Assembly: GCF_900102005.1 (NCBI RefSeq)
Contig: NZ_LT627736.1
Coordinates: 2,108,001 to 2,172,000 of the forward strand
DNA: 64,000 nucleotides
Source: Microbacterium sp. LKL04
GTDB lineage: Bacteria > Actinomycetota > Actinomycetes > Actinomycetales > Microbacteriaceae
Reading direction: 5' to 3'
Shown here in pieces: positions 49,649-59,772 of the stretch; position 1 is the first letter of the stretch, and every line of letters starts with the position of its first letter. The notes beneath the pieces were generated by a model. The model made no database searches, had not been told where the DNA came from, and saw only the letters and a list, made by a program, of their open reading frames with translations. The translations under genes were made by a program, and so were the position numbers.

Positions 49649-51147
49649 CCCTCTCCACCAGCCTCGAGCAGTACACCGTCTGGTTCGTCACCGGCAGCCA
49701 GAACCTCTACGGCGAGGAGACGCTGCGGCAGGTCGCCGAGCAGTCGCAGGCCGTCGCCGAGGGCCTCGCAGGCCTGCCCGTGAAGGTCGAGTGGAAGCCC
49801 GTCCTGAAGGACTCGGACTCGATCCGCCGCCTCGCCCTCGACGCGAACGCCGACGACTCGGTCATCGGCGTCATCGCGTGGATGCACACCTTCAGCCCCG
49901 CGAAGATGTGGATCTCGGGCCTCGACGCGCTCCGCAAGCCGCTGCTGCACCTGCACACACAGGCGAACGTCGAGCTGCCGTGGAACGACATCGACTTCGA
50001 CTTCATGAACCTCAACCAGGCCGCGCACGGCGACCGCGAGTTCGGGTACATCCAGACGCGCCTCGGCGTTCCCCGCAAGACTGTGGTCGGTCACGTCTCG
50101 AACCCCGTCGTCGTGCAGCAGATCGAGGACTGGGAGCGCGCGGCCGCCGGCTGGCAGGCCGTGAAGACGCTCAAGCTCGCCCGCTTCGGCGACAACATGC
50201 GCTACGTCGCCGTCACCGAAGGCGACAAGACCGAGGCCGAACTGCAGTTCGGCGTGCAGGTCAACACGTGGGGCGTGAACGAGTTGGCGGATGCCGTGGC
50301 CCAGGCGTCCGATGCGCAGATCGACGCGCTCGTCGAGGAGTACGTCGCCTCGTACGACGTGGCCGACGAGCTGCTCCCCGGCGCGGAGCGGCACCAGTCG
50401 CTGCGTGACGGCGCCGCCATCGAGATCGGGCTGCGCTCGTTCCTCGAGGCCGGCGGCTTCGGGGCGTTCACGACGTCGTTCGAGGACCTCGGCGCGCTGA
50501 CGCAGCTGCCCGGCCTTGCCGTGCAGCGCCTCATGGCCGAGGGCTACGGCTTCGGCGCCGAGGGCGACTGGAAGACGGCGATCCTCGTGCGTGTCGCGAA
50601 CGTCATGGGGTCGGGTCTGCCCGGCGGAGCGAGCCTCATGGAGGACTACACCTACGACCTCGTGCCCGGTGCCGAGCGGATCCTCGGGGCGCACATGCTC
50701 GAGGTCTCGCCGACGCTCACGACCTCGAAGCCGCGCCTCGAGGTGCACGAGCTGGGCATCGGCGGCAAGGCCGACCCCGTGCGCCTGGTGTTCACGGCGG
50801 ATGCCGGCCCCGCCCTCGTCGTGGCGATGAGCGATATGCGCGACCGGTTCCGCCTCGTCGCGAACGTCGTCGAGAACGTCCATGCGCCCGACCTTCCCAA
50901 GCTCCCCGTCGGCCGCGCCGTCTGGAAGCCGTCGCCGGACTTCGCGACCTCGGCCGCCTGCTGGCTCGCCGCCGGCGCCGCGCACCACACCGTCATGACG
51001 ACGGCCGTGGGCATCGAGGTGTTCCGCGACTTCGCCGACATCGCCGGCACCGAGCTGCTCGTCATCGACGAGCACACGACGGTGCGCGGCTTCCAGAAGG
51101 AGCTCCGCTGGAACCAGGCGTACTACCGCCTCGCACAAGGGCTGTAA
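49645..51147 (+). CDS. araA: L-arabinose isomerase
   Basis: This 500-residue enzyme converts L-arabinose to L-ribulose. It begins [18 protein letters not shown] and has [25 protein letters not shown], and the metal/catalytic residues in [21 protein letters not shown] and the late H-H pair AAHHTVM. It is about the usual family length. ATG 49645 has GAAGGA 6 nt upstream. It completes the araDBA operon. No arabinose transporter is adjacent. Confidence 0.97.
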   Translation: MTLSTSLEQYTVWFVTGSQNLYGEETLRQVAEQSQAVAEGLAGLPVKVEWKPVLKDSDSIRRLALDANADDSVIGVIAWMHTFSPAKMWISGLDALRKPLLHLHTQANVELPWNDIDFDFMNLNQAAHGDREFGYIQTRLGVPRKTVVGHVSNPVVVQQIEDWERAAAGWQAVKTLKLARFGDNMRYVAVTEGDKTEAELQFGVQVNTWGVNELADAVAQASDAQIDALVEEYVASYDVADELLPGAERHQSLRDGAAIEIGLRSFLEAGGFGAFTTSFEDLGALTQLPGLAVQRLMAEGYGFGAEGDWKTAILVRVANVMGSGLPGGASLMEDYTYDLVPGAERILGAHMLEVSPTLTTSKPRLEVHELGIGGKADPVRLVFTADAGPALVVAMSDMRDRFRLVANVVENVHAPDLPKLPVGRAVWKPSPDFATSAACWLAAGAAHHTVMTTAVGIEVFRDFADIAGTELLVIDEHTTVRGFQKELRWNQAYYRLAQGL

Positions 51148-51158
51148 CCGGAACCGAC

Positions 51159-51195
51159 GACGGCCCCGTCATCCTCATCGGATGCCGGGGCCGTC
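51159..51195 (+). terminator. araDBA terminator hairpin
   Basis: GACGGCCCCG (51159-51168) pairs perfectly with CGGGGCCGTC (51186-51195). An inner CATCC/GGATG stem (51170-51174, 51180-51184) extends it. It follows the araA stop by 11 bp and precedes a convergent gene. No T-run follows. Confidence 0.8.
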
Positions 51196-51209
51196 CTCGT
51201 GCGGAATGC

Positions 51210-51746
51210 TCAGTGCCCGCCGTGGCCGGGCATGAACACCTCGTTGACATTGGCGCCGGGGGCATCGCTCCCGACGGGGGTCGCGGCGAGCGCCGGTGTG
51301 ACGATGCCCGACAGCAGGAAGGCCCCGACGACGAGGCCCCACACGCTCGTGCGCGCGGCGGTGCGAGCAGCAGACGGCTCGCGCCGTGCGGACCGGCGGA
51401 CTGCGACGGCCGCGGTGACACCGACGACCAGAGACAGTGCGAGCGCGACCGCGACCGGGTAGGCACTCATCTGCACGGGATTGACCAGGAGCACCGTCGT
51501 GGCCGCGGCGATACCGGCCAGCCCGATGATCATCGCCCCACGCGGAGCGACGAGGCGGCCCTTGGCGAGGGCCACGGCACCCCAGATGAGTGCCGCCGCC
51601 CCCACGGTGACCAGGAGGACGCCGACGCCGCGAGCTGCGACGTCAGCGCCCTTGGTGATGGCGCCCGCGCCGAGTCCGAGCTGCAGCAGTCCGGCGCCCC
51701 ACGCGGCGAGCGTCGGCCAGGAGCGGACCAGAGCGGACGGCGACAT
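51210..51746 (-). CDS. Multi-pass membrane protein, unknown function
   Basis: This 178-residue protein has about five membrane helices (around 12-30, 38-60, 70-88, 93-112, 133-153). Its outside tail, TPVGSDAPGANVNEVFMPGHGGH, is histidine/glycine ended and could bind metal. I recognise no family. Its ATG overlaps the DUF4383 stop (TGATG), so the two are co-translated. Confidence 0.78.
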   Translation of the reverse strand: MSPSALVRSWPTLAAWGAGLLQLGLGAGAITKGADVAARGVGVLLVTVGAAALIWGAVALAKGRLVAPRGAMIIGLAGIAAATTVLLVNPVQMSAYPVAVALALSLVVGVTAAVAVRRSARREPSAARTAARTSVWGLVVGAFLLSGIVTPALAATPVGSDAPGANVNEVFMPGHGGH

Positions 51747-52156
51747 CAGACAGCCGCGCGAGTGGAGACCTGCTTGTCGGCGGCGAGACCGACGCCCAGC
51801 AGCACGATCGCGCTACCCAGGTGCAGGAAGTGGTCGGCGGCGTTCAGCGCCAGGATGTTGGCGGCACTGCCCTCGATGAAGAAGCCGACGATGCCGAGCA
51901 GCAGGTAGGCCGCACCGACGACGATGTTCACGCCCTTCGCGGCGCGGACGTTGGACAGACCGCCGATCAGCAGCGCTGCACCGATCAGGAGGTGCGCGAT
52001 GTTGTGCAGCGGGTTCACCATGAAGATGCCGAGCAGGAGCCCGCCATCGGTGGCGAGGAAGTCGACGCCGCCCGTGGCCGTGAAGCCGAGCAGGCCGACG
52101 AGGATGTAGACGGCGCCGAAGATGACGGCGACGAGGCGGTTGGGTGAGCTGGTCAT
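51746..52156 (-). CDS. DUF4383 membrane protein
   Basis: This 136-residue protein has four membrane helices and the DUF4383 hallmark GIFMVNPLHNIAHLLIGAALL together with LNAADHFLHLGSAIVLL. Several histidines lie near the membrane face. Function unknown. GGAGGG lies 8 nt before the ATG. It forms a two-gene unit with the following membrane protein. The 175-bp gap upstream of it holds no gene. Confidence 0.9.
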   Translation of the reverse strand: MTSSPNRLVAVIFGAVYILVGLLGFTATGGVDFLATDGGLLLGIFMVNPLHNIAHLLIGAALLIGGLSNVRAAKGVNIVVGAAYLLLGIVGFFIEGSAANILALNAADHFLHLGSAIVLLGVGLAADKQVSTRAAV

Positions 52157-52331
52157 GAGATTGTCCCTCCATTGGTGCGACGGATGCCGCGGGCCGTGCG
52201 TTCAGGTGCCACACAGCATTCGGTGCGGGGCCCGGAACGGATTGCGTCCAGGCCCTCGTTGCGACTGTAGGGATGCGCCTGCGCCGTTTCGCAGGGCTTG
52301 TGACGCCGCCTGACGCCCTGCTATGGAGTGG

Positions 52332-54221
52332 CTATGCCGACGGCAGCTGTGTGCGCGACCTATGACCGTCGGGCCACGTGATCGACACGGTGTCGCCGTC
52401 GCGTTCGACGACCGCCTCCGTCCGCACGGGCGCGCCGGCTCCGCGCAGGTCCAGCACCACGATCGCCTCGCCACGAGGCTCGAGGTCCACGACGGGCACG
52501 ACAGCGCTCGCGCCGAGGGGACTGGCATCCTGTCTGCGCACCGCGTCGGCGGTTCCGCCGGTCAGGGAGCGGATGCCGCTGGTCACCCCGTGCGCGGACG
52601 CCTCGGCGACCGCGCCGCTCACGCGCGACACCGGGTCGCCGCCCGCGATGGCCCATCCGCCGACGCGGAGCTCCACCGCGTCGGCCGCGACGCCGTCCGT
52701 CCGCACGATTCGCACCTCGACACCGCCGCGGACGAGCGAATCCACCCGGATGCGACCGGCGGGACGCGCCTCTCCGGTGAACCCCGATCCATGCGCGTGG
52801 GCCGTCGGGGCCGGCGCGATCCACTGGGCGTCCCACGTCGCCGACGCCACGCCGATCCCGGCATCGACGCGCGTGCCGAGCAGCCGCATCCCGCTCCGGT
52901 GGGTGCTGCGGCCGTCGGCATCCGTCAGCGTCACCGACTGCTCGAGGGGCTCGAGCCACGCCTGCGTGTCCAGCAGGGGCGCGGTCGCGGTGGAGTAGCC
53001 GATGCGCGCGTAGAGCGGCGAGTCCGTCGACACCACGCCCAGGCCGGAGTGATCCGTGCCGTGATTGATGACCCGGACGATGCCGTCGGCCGCGGTGCCC
53101 GAGACGATCCACCCGGGCGAGGCCACGGCGCGCAGGACGTCGCCCGTCTCGACGGGGAGCGGCTCGGTGGGCGTCGTCCAGACCGGATGATCCGCGGGCA
53201 GCAGGACACCGAGGAGCCCCTTGACCGCCCAGTACGGCGACCCCGGCCCGGAGTAGGACTGCGCCAGGGTGCGCCACTCGCCGTGCCATCCCATCGTCAG
53301 GACGCCATCGGCGTCGGGAGCACCCCGGTCGGCGAAGTGGCGGACGATGAGCTCCGCCGCGTGCCGCAGGCGGCCTGCCGAGTGCGACGGCACCTCGGCG
53401 ATGACGCCGACCCAGAACACCGCGGCGGCGGCGAACCGGTAGATGAGGCTCCTGCCCTGGATCAGGGGCGAGCCGTCGCCGCCCACGAGGGCGAGCGCAT
53501 CGTCGAGGAAGCGATCCAGGCGGGCGACGTCCCCCGCCGTCCGACCGCCGGCGAGCTCGGCGGCCCCCGACATCCGCGACCACAGGACGGGGTACACGTG
53601 CAGCGCCCAGCCGACGTAGTGGTCGTACGAGCGCTCCTCGCCGTCGGACAGCCAGCCGTCTTCGCGGACGAACGAGTCATGGCACGCGAGATCCGCCTCG
53701 ATGTCGGCCGCGGACCACGGGCCGCCCACCGAGCGCAGGAAGGTCTCGACGACGATGCGGAACCAGACCCAGTTCGTGCGCGGGTACGCGTCGTCGCCCA
53801 CGACGGGCGCGAACCAGTCGATCGCGCGCTGCTGCGTGACGGCGTCGAGCGCGTCCCAGACCCAGGGCCGCGTGAGGTCGAGGACGAGGGCGATGGATGC
53901 CGCTTCGACCTTCGCCTGCCCGTGCTCGTCCGGTCGCACCCACCGATCGGGCGCTCCGGGGTCAACGCCCGCCGCGACCCCGCGGCGCACGAACGAGATC
54001 AGGTCGTCGACGCCGACGCCGCGCTCCCCCGCGATGCGGAACCCCGCCAGCAGCAGCGTGCGAGCGAACCCTTCGAGACCGTCGACGTCGTGTCCGTAGC
54101 CGCCCTCGGCTCCCGGGAAGTGGATACGTCCGCCGCCCGGTGAGGCGTGGCGCCGCGCGGCGTCGAGCAGCGTGTCGGCGTGGGCGAGCCAGTCGGCTCG
54201 CGACCACTCCTCGGCGACCAT
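52332..54221 (-). CDS. DUF2264 domain-containing protein (probable alpha/alpha-barrel glycoside-active enzyme)
   Basis: This 629-residue protein matches DUF2264: FPGAEGGYGHDVDGLEGFARTLLLAGFRIAG, WVWFRIVVETFL, DGWLSDGEERSYDHYVGWALHVYPVLW and SLIYRFAAAAVFW. These aromatic/acid-rich helices suggest an alpha/alpha toroid; from memory, part of this family has been linked to a beta-glucuronidase CAZy family. No signal peptide is visible, so it would act in the cytoplasm on imported oligosaccharide. ATG 54221 is 11 bp after the glycerate kinase stop. It ends the catabolic cluster. Confidence 0.85.
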   Translation of the reverse strand: MVAEEWSRADWLAHADTLLDAARRHASPGGGRIHFPGAEGGYGHDVDGLEGFARTLLLAGFRIAGERGVGVDDLISFVRRGVAAGVDPGAPDRWVRPDEHGQAKVEAASIALVLDLTRPWVWDALDAVTQQRAIDWFAPVVGDDAYPRTNWVWFRIVVETFLRSVGGPWSAADIEADLACHDSFVREDGWLSDGEERSYDHYVGWALHVYPVLWSRMSGAAELAGGRTAGDVARLDRFLDDALALVGGDGSPLIQGRSLIYRFAAAAVFWVGVIAEVPSHSAGRLRHAAELIVRHFADRGAPDADGVLTMGWHGEWRTLAQSYSGPGSPYWAVKGLLGVLLPADHPVWTTPTEPLPVETGDVLRAVASPGWIVSGTAADGIVRVINHGTDHSGLGVVSTDSPLYARIGYSTATAPLLDTQAWLEPLEQSVTLTDADGRSTHRSGMRLLGTRVDAGIGVASATWDAQWIAPAPTAHAHGSGFTGEARPAGRIRVDSLVRGGVEVRIVRTDGVAADAVELRVGGWAIAGGDPVSRVSGAVAEASAHGVTSGIRSLTGGTADAVRRQDASPLGASAVVPVVDLEPRGEAIVVLDLRGAGAPVRTEAVVERDGDTVSITWPDGHRSRTQLPSA

Positions 54222-54232
54222 GGCCGCCTCCG

Positions 54233-55339
54233 TCAGCCTTGCCGGCTCGCGAGGGCTCGTCCGGCCTCGCGCAGCCACCGCTCGGGCTCGGCCATCGACG
54301 AGGCCGCGCTCCCGGCCAGCTCGGTCGTCGAGAGCGCGTGCGCGAACCCCGACGTGTCGGCATCCGCTCCGATCCGACCGGCGACGACTGCGACGGGCAC
54401 AGATCGCGACGTCGCGAGCCCGCGGACGAAGGCGGGAACCTTGCCCGCCGCGGACTGGCCGTCGAACGAGCCTTCACCCGTGACGACGAGGGATGCCGCG
54501 GCCACCGCACCGGCGAGGTCGACGAGCTCGGCGACCCGCTCCGCCCCCGGGACGAGATCCGCACCCCAGGCGGCGAGGGCGAAGCCCGTGCCGCCCGCGG
54601 CGCCCGCACCGGGCAGGAGCGGATCGGCGGTTGCGGCGTGACGCGCGATGCACGCCGCGTACCGCTCGAGCACGCCGTCGACGACCTCGACGTCGGTGGC
54701 GGTCAGCCCCTTCTGCGGGCCGAACACGGCTGCCGCGCCCGACGGCCCCGTCAGCGGATTCGTGACGTCGCTGAGGACCGTCACCCCGCCTGCCGGCATC
54801 GGCCGCACATGGGTGAGGTCGATCGCCGAGACGGCGGCGAGTCCGCGCGCGCCGGCGGGCACGTCCCGCCCGTCGGCGTCGACCATGCGCGCCCCCAGGG
54901 CACGCAGCATCCCGCTGCCGCCATCGGTCGACGCCGACGAACCGATACCGAGGACGAGTCGGGTGACACCGGCGTCGAGGGCGGCGGCGATCGCCTGCCC
55001 GAAGCCCGTCGTGTCGGCATCCCACGGCAGTCGGTCGTCACTGAGGAGTTCGATCCCGCTGGTGGAGGCGAGCTCGACGACGCCCGTGCCGTCCGGGAGC
55101 AGGAGCCACGAGGCGTCGACGGCGGTGCCGCGGGGGCCGCGTACCCGGACCGGCCGCCGCTCGGCGCCCGGGACGGCGGCGGCGAAGGCGTCGAGCGTGC
55201 CCTCTCCGCCGTCCGCCATCGGACGCAGCGCGATGTCCGCGGCGGGGTCAGCGTCGCGCCAGCCGGCAGCGACGGCGGCCGATGCGGCGGCAGCGGCGAC
55301 CGAGCCTTTGAAGCTGTCGAGCGCGATGACGATGCTCAT
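54233..55339 (-). CDS. Glycerate kinase (GlxK/GarK family)
   Basis: This 368-residue kinase has the family start IVIALDSFKGSVAAAAASAAVAAGWRDADP, then RPMADGGEGTLDA, GIGSSASTDGGSGMLRALGA and FDGQSAAGKVPAFV. It phosphorylates glycerate, usually to 2-phosphoglycerate, feeding lower glycolysis. Its ATG overlaps the LacI gene stop (ATGA), so kinase and regulator are co-expressed. Its presence suggests that the neighbouring pathway yields glycerate or tartronate semialdehyde. Confidence 0.94.
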   Translation of the reverse strand: MSIVIALDSFKGSVAAAAASAAVAAGWRDADPAADIALRPMADGGEGTLDAFAAAVPGAERRPVRVRGPRGTAVDASWLLLPDGTGVVELASTSGIELLSDDRLPWDADTTGFGQAIAAALDAGVTRLVLGIGSSASTDGGSGMLRALGARMVDADGRDVPAGARGLAAVSAIDLTHVRPMPAGGVTVLSDVTNPLTGPSGAAAVFGPQKGLTATDVEVVDGVLERYAACIARHAATADPLLPGAGAAGGTGFALAAWGADLVPGAERVAELVDLAGAVAAASLVVTGEGSFDGQSAAGKVPAFVRGLATSRSVPVAVVAGRIGADADTSGFAHALSTTELAGSAASSMAEPERWLREAGRALASRQG

Positions 55340-56379
55340 GCGCGCGGCGGGGTGCTCTCGCGCAGCAGCACCTCGAGTTTCAGGTCGTCGGGGTGCGGCT
55401 CCCAGTCGGCATCCGTCGCCGCGCGAAACGCCTGATACCCGACCTCCTCGAGCGGGACGCGGACCGTCGTGAGGGCGGGGGTCACGTCGCGGCTGGTGGG
55501 GATGTCGTCGAACCCCGCGAGCGCGATGTCCTCGCCCGCCGTGCGTCCGGCGGCACGGATGGCCGTGAGCGCTCCGATCGCCACGACATCGCTGATGCCG
55601 ACGACGACGGTGCCGGTGCCGACCCCGTCTTCGAGAGCGCGCGTCATCGCCTCGTAGCCCGCTTCGCGGGTGAACCCGCCGCGGTAGACGCGCGGCTGCG
55701 TCCCGCCGGCTCCGGTGAACCCGGCCGTGAAGCCATCGACACGGGAGTCGCTGGTCGCCGTGCCCTCCTCCGCCGCGAGGACGACGGCCTCGCGGTAGCC
55801 GCGGTCGACGAGCGCGCGGCCGAGAGCCTCGGCCCCGCTGCGGTTGTCGAGGATCAGCGAGCGCACGGCGCCGGCTCCCGGCCCGAGCGCGACCACCTGG
55901 CCGCCCATGGCGCCGAGCAGGTCGAGTTCGCGGGTCAGGTCGGGGTTCGGCCCCGACGAGGTCCGCGACGCCGCGAGGATCAGTCCCCGCGGGCGCTGGC
56001 CCCGGAGCGCGCGGACCAGTCGCACCTCGCGCTCGGCGTCGCGTTCCGTGATCGCGACCGTCACGACGAGTCCCGCCTCGTCCGCACCGCGGGCGACGCC
56101 CGACGCGATGAGCCCGAAGTACGGGTCGGCGATGTCGGCGACGAGCAGCGCGATGATCGCCGACGTCCCGCGAGCCGTCGCCTGCGCCGACAGGTTGGCC
56201 GTGTACCCGAGGCGGGCCGCTGCCGCCTCGACACGCTCCCGGTACGAGTCCGCCACCTTCCGGGTCGATCCGTTCAGGGCGCGCGACGCGGTGGCGAGCG
56301 AGACGCCCGCCTCGCGGGCGACGTCGTCGAGGGTGACCGCGCCGGTGGGCGCGATTCGACGCAGGGTGCGGTCCGTCAT
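55336..56379 (-). CDS. LacI-family transcriptional regulator of the carbohydrate cluster
   Basis: This 347-residue regulator has the helix-turn-helix VTLDDVAREAGVSLATASRALNGSTRKV and hinge LSAQATARGTSAIIALLVADIADPYF, followed by a sugar-binding-like domain. TAGACT lies 7 nt before the ATG, giving it its own leaderless promoter inside the cluster. The two AAGCGCTT palindromes at 59773-59788 and 63865-63878 are the obvious candidate operators. The inducer is unknown. Confidence 0.92.
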   Translation of the reverse strand: MTDRTLRRIAPTGAVTLDDVAREAGVSLATASRALNGSTRKVADSYRERVEAAAARLGYTANLSAQATARGTSAIIALLVADIADPYFGLIASGVARGADEAGLVVTVAITERDAEREVRLVRALRGQRPRGLILAASRTSSGPNPDLTRELDLLGAMGGQVVALGPGAGAVRSLILDNRSGAEALGRALVDRGYREAVVLAAEEGTATSDSRVDGFTAGFTGAGGTQPRVYRGGFTREAGYEAMTRALEDGVGTGTVVVGISDVVAIGALTAIRAAGRTAGEDIALAGFDDIPTSRDVTPALTTVRVPLEEVGYQAFRAATDADWEPHPDDLKLEVLLRESTPPRA

Positions 56380-56424
56380 GGTGCGCAGTCTACGGGCGGG
56401 TCCGTCGGCGTTCCGTGCGGCGCG

Positions 56425-57297
56425 TCAACGAGCGCCGAGGAAGGGCGACACGGATGCCGCGAACCCCGCGGACGTCCGCCGGACCGCCTCGAGCGGCTCG
56501 GTCGCCCACACGTCGGCGTTGAAGATCTCGACCTCCACGTCGCCCGAGTAGCCGGTGTCGGCGACCGCGCGGGTGAGGCCCGCCAGGTCGATGACGCCGT
56601 CGCCCGGGTAGTGGCGGCCGAGCAGCACGTCCGCGGGGAGCGGCGTCTTCCAGTCGCACACCTGGTACGTGGCGATGCGGCCCTCGCGGCCGGCCCGCTC
56701 GATCGCGTCCAGCACGTCGGGGTCCCAGAAGATGTGGAACGTGTCGACGGCGACCCCCACGACGGACGGATCGAAGCCCGACGCCAAATCGAGCGCCTGC
56801 CCGAGGGTCGAGACGACGCACCGATCGGTCGCGTACATCGGGTGCAGCGGCTCGATGGCGAGGGTGACCCCTGCCTCGGCGGCGTGCGGAGCGAGCTCGC
56901 CGAGGGCGTCGCGCACCCGCTCACGAGCCCCGACCAGGTCACGGGATCCTTCGGGGAGTCCGCCCGCGACGAGCACGAGCACCGCCTCGGATCCGGGCGC
57001 ACCGGCTGCGGCGAGCGTCGCCGCCTCTTCGATCGCGACGAGGTTGTCGTCGATCGACGAGCGACGCGCGGGACCCTCGGGCATCGTGAAGAAGCCCGAC
57101 CGGCAGTGCGTCGAGAACCGCAGCCCGGAATCCGTGAGCATGGATGCCGCGGTCGCGAGACCGACCTCCTGCACCGGCTCCCGCCACAGGCCGATGCTCT
57201 GCACGCCCGCCTCGACGGTCACGCGGAGCGCGGTCGCGAGGTCGGCGTGCTTGATGGTGCCCTGGTTGATCGACAGGCGCTGGTCGACGGCGCTCAC
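56425..57297 (-). CDS. Sugar phosphate isomerase/epimerase family protein (TIM barrel)
   Basis: This 290-residue xylose-isomerase-like barrel has LAIEPLHPMY (metal Glu), VGVAVDTFHIFWDP (Asp/His), HYPGDGVIDLAGL and DVEVEIFNADVWA (second Glu), the metal set of the AP-endonuclease-2 superfamily. Related enzymes isomerise inosose, hydroxypyruvate, tagatose or 3-keto sugars. GTG 57297 overlaps the DUF993 stop (GTGA). Its place after a Gfo/Idh oxidoreductase suggests that it acts on an oxidised sugar. Confidence 0.9.
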   Translation of the reverse strand: MSAVDQRLSINQGTIKHADLATALRVTVEAGVQSIGLWREPVQEVGLATAASMLTDSGLRFSTHCRSGFFTMPEGPARRSSIDDNLVAIEEAATLAAAGAPGSEAVLVLVAGGLPEGSRDLVGARERVRDALGELAPHAAEAGVTLAIEPLHPMYATDRCVVSTLGQALDLASGFDPSVVGVAVDTFHIFWDPDVLDAIERAGREGRIATYQVCDWKTPLPADVLLGRHYPGDGVIDLAGLTRAVADTGYSGDVEVEIFNADVWATEPLEAVRRTSAGFAASVSPFLGAR

Positions 57298-58496
57298 GCG
57301 TCGAGACCGTTCAGTCGCAGCATCCCGTTCCACCGCTCGGCGGCCATTTCGGGACGTTCGAAGGCCTTCGCGTCGTTCGCGAGCTCGACGATGTGCGAGA
57401 GGTGCGGCAGGCTGCGCGCCGAGTGCAGTCCGCCGACCATCTGGAACGCGGGCTGGTGCCCGTTCAGCCAAGCGAGGAAGGCGACACCGGTCTTGTAGTA
57501 GAACGTCGGGGCGGCGAACACCTGGCGCGAGAGCGCCTCGGTCGGTGCCAGCACCTCGAGGTAGCGTGCCGGGTCGCCCGCATCGAGCGCCTGGATCGCG
57601 GCCGAGGCAACAGGCGTCAGCGCCGCGAACGCACCGAGCAGGGCGTCGGAGTGCTGCCGAGCGGATGCCGGGTCCCGGGGCGGCTGCGGGGCGTCGGGCA
57701 CGTCCGCACCACCGATGAGGCCGACGTAGTTGAAGTCGTCACCCGTGAACATGCGCACCGACTCCGGCAGGCGCTCACGGACCGAGACCTCGGAGGCCGC
57801 GTCGAGCAGGCTCATCTTGACGCCGGCGACCTTGTCGACGTGCGCCTCGATGACCTCGAGCAGGACGGCGGATGCCGTCTGCCAGTCGGTCGCACCGAAG
57901 TACCCCGCGAGCTGCGGGTCGAAGGCGGTGCCGAGCCAGTGCAGCACGACCGGCGTCGTCGCCCGCGACAGCACTGCGTCGTAGACGCGGCGGTAGTCGT
58001 CGGCGCTCTCGGCGACCCGCGCGAGGTGACGGGAGGCCATGAGGACCGGACCCGCACCCTGCTCCTCGGTGAAGTGCAGCTGCTCGAGGTAGGCCGAGAC
58101 GACCTCGTCGAGCGTGATCCGCTCCTCGTCGATGTGATCGGTGTTCACGCCGACGGCGACGGACCCGCCCTCTTCACGGGCGACTTCGGCGGAGCGCGAG
58201 ATCAGCTCGCGGGTGGCCGCGGCATCCAGCCCCATGTTCCGCTGCGCGGTGTCCATGGCGTCAGCGACGCCGAGACCCCACGAGTACACGTTGCGGCGGA
58301 AGTCGAGGGTCGCATCCCAGTCGATGTCGGCCGGCTGACCGGGGGTGTTGTCGGCGTGCGTCTTCGGCACGACGTGCGCGGCCGCGTACGCGACACGGCT
58401 GCGGAGCGGCGCCTCGGGGCGGGTGTACCCGGAGGTGTCGACGAGGGGGACGCGCCGGAGCGCGCCGTCCCCCGAGAGCAGGGTGAGGTCGGTCAT
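57294..58496 (-). CDS. DUF993 family protein (DHDPS/NAL-like barrel)
   Basis: This 400-residue protein matches DUF993, a class I aldolase-like barrel distantly related to dihydrodipicolinate synthase. The Schiff-base Lys candidate is in VDKVAGVKMSLLDA; GVNTDHIDEERI and GDDFNYVGLIGG are other conserved segments. No activity is established to my knowledge. It follows the oxidoreductase by 3 bp and overlaps the epimerase-like gene, so the three form a tight operon. An aldol/retro-aldol step on a keto sugar is the natural guess. Confidence 0.88.
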   Translation of the reverse strand: MTDLTLLSGDGALRRVPLVDTSGYTRPEAPLRSRVAYAAAHVVPKTHADNTPGQPADIDWDATLDFRRNVYSWGLGVADAMDTAQRNMGLDAAATRELISRSAEVAREEGGSVAVGVNTDHIDEERITLDEVVSAYLEQLHFTEEQGAGPVLMASRHLARVAESADDYRRVYDAVLSRATTPVVLHWLGTAFDPQLAGYFGATDWQTASAVLLEVIEAHVDKVAGVKMSLLDAASEVSVRERLPESVRMFTGDDFNYVGLIGGADVPDAPQPPRDPASARQHSDALLGAFAALTPVASAAIQALDAGDPARYLEVLAPTEALSRQVFAAPTFYYKTGVAFLAWLNGHQPAFQMVGGLHSARSLPHLSHIVELANDAKAFERPEMAAERWNGMLRLNGLDA

Positions 58497-58499
58497 CGA

Positions 58500-59705
58500 T
58501 CAGTCCAGCGACAGCGCGTCGAGCTCGATCTTGCGGCCCTCGCGGCTGGAGCGCAGGCCCGCCTCGGCCAGCTGCACACCGCGCGCACCGGCGAGGAGGT
58601 CGAACTCGTAGTCGGTGCCCAGGGCGTACGAGACGAGGAACTCCTCCCACTGCTGGCGGAAGCCGTTCATGAACACGTCGTTGACGGGGACGTTCTGCCA
58701 GTCGGCGTCGTAGTCGTGGGTGTCTTCGAGGTCGGGGTTCCACACCGGCTTGGGCGTCGCGTTCCGCGGCTGGATCTTGGCGCCGAACAGACCGACCACG
58801 GCAGAGCCGTGCGTGCCGTCGACGTGGAACTCGACGAGCTCGTCGCGGTTCACGCGGACGGTCCACGACGAGTTGATCTGAGCGACGACGCCGCCCTCGA
58901 GCTCGAAGACGCCGTACGCGGCGTCCTCGGCGGTCGCGGTGTAGTGCTCGCCCTTCTCGTCCCAGCGGTCGGCGATGTGGACGGACGCCTGCGCGTAGAC
59001 CGTGTTGACACCGCCGAAGAGGTTCTCGAGCACGTAGTTCCAGTGCGGGAACATGTCGACGATGATGCCGCCGCCGTCTTCGGCGCGGTAGTTCCACGAG
59101 GGACGCTGCGCCGGCTGCCAGTCGCCCTCGAAGACCCAGTAGCCGAACTCGCCGCGGACCGACAGGATGCGGCCGAAGAAGCCCGAGTCGATCAGGCGCT
59201 TGAGCTTCTGCAGACCCGGAAGGTAGAGCTTGTCGTGGACGACACCGGTCTTGACGCCGGCCTCGGCGGCGAGCTTCGCGAGTTCGAGTGCCTCTTCGAG
59301 CGACTCCGCCGTCGGCTTCTCGGTGTAGATGGTCTTGCCTGCGGCGATCGCCTTGCGGAGCGCCGTGGCGCGAGCCTTCGTCACGAGGAAGTCGGCGTAG
59401 ATCTCCCAGCGGGGATCTGCCAGAGCGGCATCCAGGTCGGTCGTGTAGTCCTCGATGCCGTGCTTCGCGGCGAGCTCGGCGAGCTTGGCCTCGCTGCGGC
59501 CGACCAGGAGCGGCTTGACCGTGACCTTCGAGCCGTCGGGCAGCTCGATGCCACCCTGGTCGCGGATCGCGAGGATGGAGCGCACGAGGTGCTGGCGGTA
59601 GCCCATGCGGCCCGAGACGCCGTTCATGATGATGCCGATCTCGCGGACGGCGGGGGCGGCGGAAGCGGCAGCCGGGGCGGGTGCGGTGATGGTCGTCTCT
59701 GACAC
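58500..59705 (-). CDS. Gfo/Idh/MocA-family oxidoreductase
   Basis: This 401-residue NAD(P)-dependent dehydrogenase has an N-terminal Rossmann segment IGIIMNGVSGRMGYRQHLVRS (an unusual, DapB-like glycine loop). It has the family signature EKPTAESLEEALEL and a C-terminal substrate domain with NYRAEDGGGIIVDMFPHWNYVLENLFG (catalytic D-x-x-x-H). GTG 59705 follows GAGGA by 8 nt. It leads the oxidoreductase-DUF993-epimerase operon under a promoter with a LacI-type operator. Confidence 0.92.
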   Translation of the reverse strand: MSETTITAPAPAAASAAPAVREIGIIMNGVSGRMGYRQHLVRSILAIRDQGGIELPDGSKVTVKPLLVGRSEAKLAELAAKHGIEDYTTDLDAALADPRWEIYADFLVTKARATALRKAIAAGKTIYTEKPTAESLEEALELAKLAAEAGVKTGVVHDKLYLPGLQKLKRLIDSGFFGRILSVRGEFGYWVFEGDWQPAQRPSWNYRAEDGGGIIVDMFPHWNYVLENLFGGVNTVYAQASVHIADRWDEKGEHYTATAEDAAYGVFELEGGVVAQINSSWTVRVNRDELVEFHVDGTHGSAVVGLFGAKIQPRNATPKPVWNPDLEDTHDYDADWQNVPVNDVFMNGFRQQWEEFLVSYALGTDYEFDLLAGARGVQLAEAGLRSSREGRKIELDALSLD

Positions 59706-59772
59706 GGTGTGGTCCTCGTCTGTTGTTCGCGTGCAGTGCCTGGCGCCGTCGTCGGACGACGGCGAGGTCGAT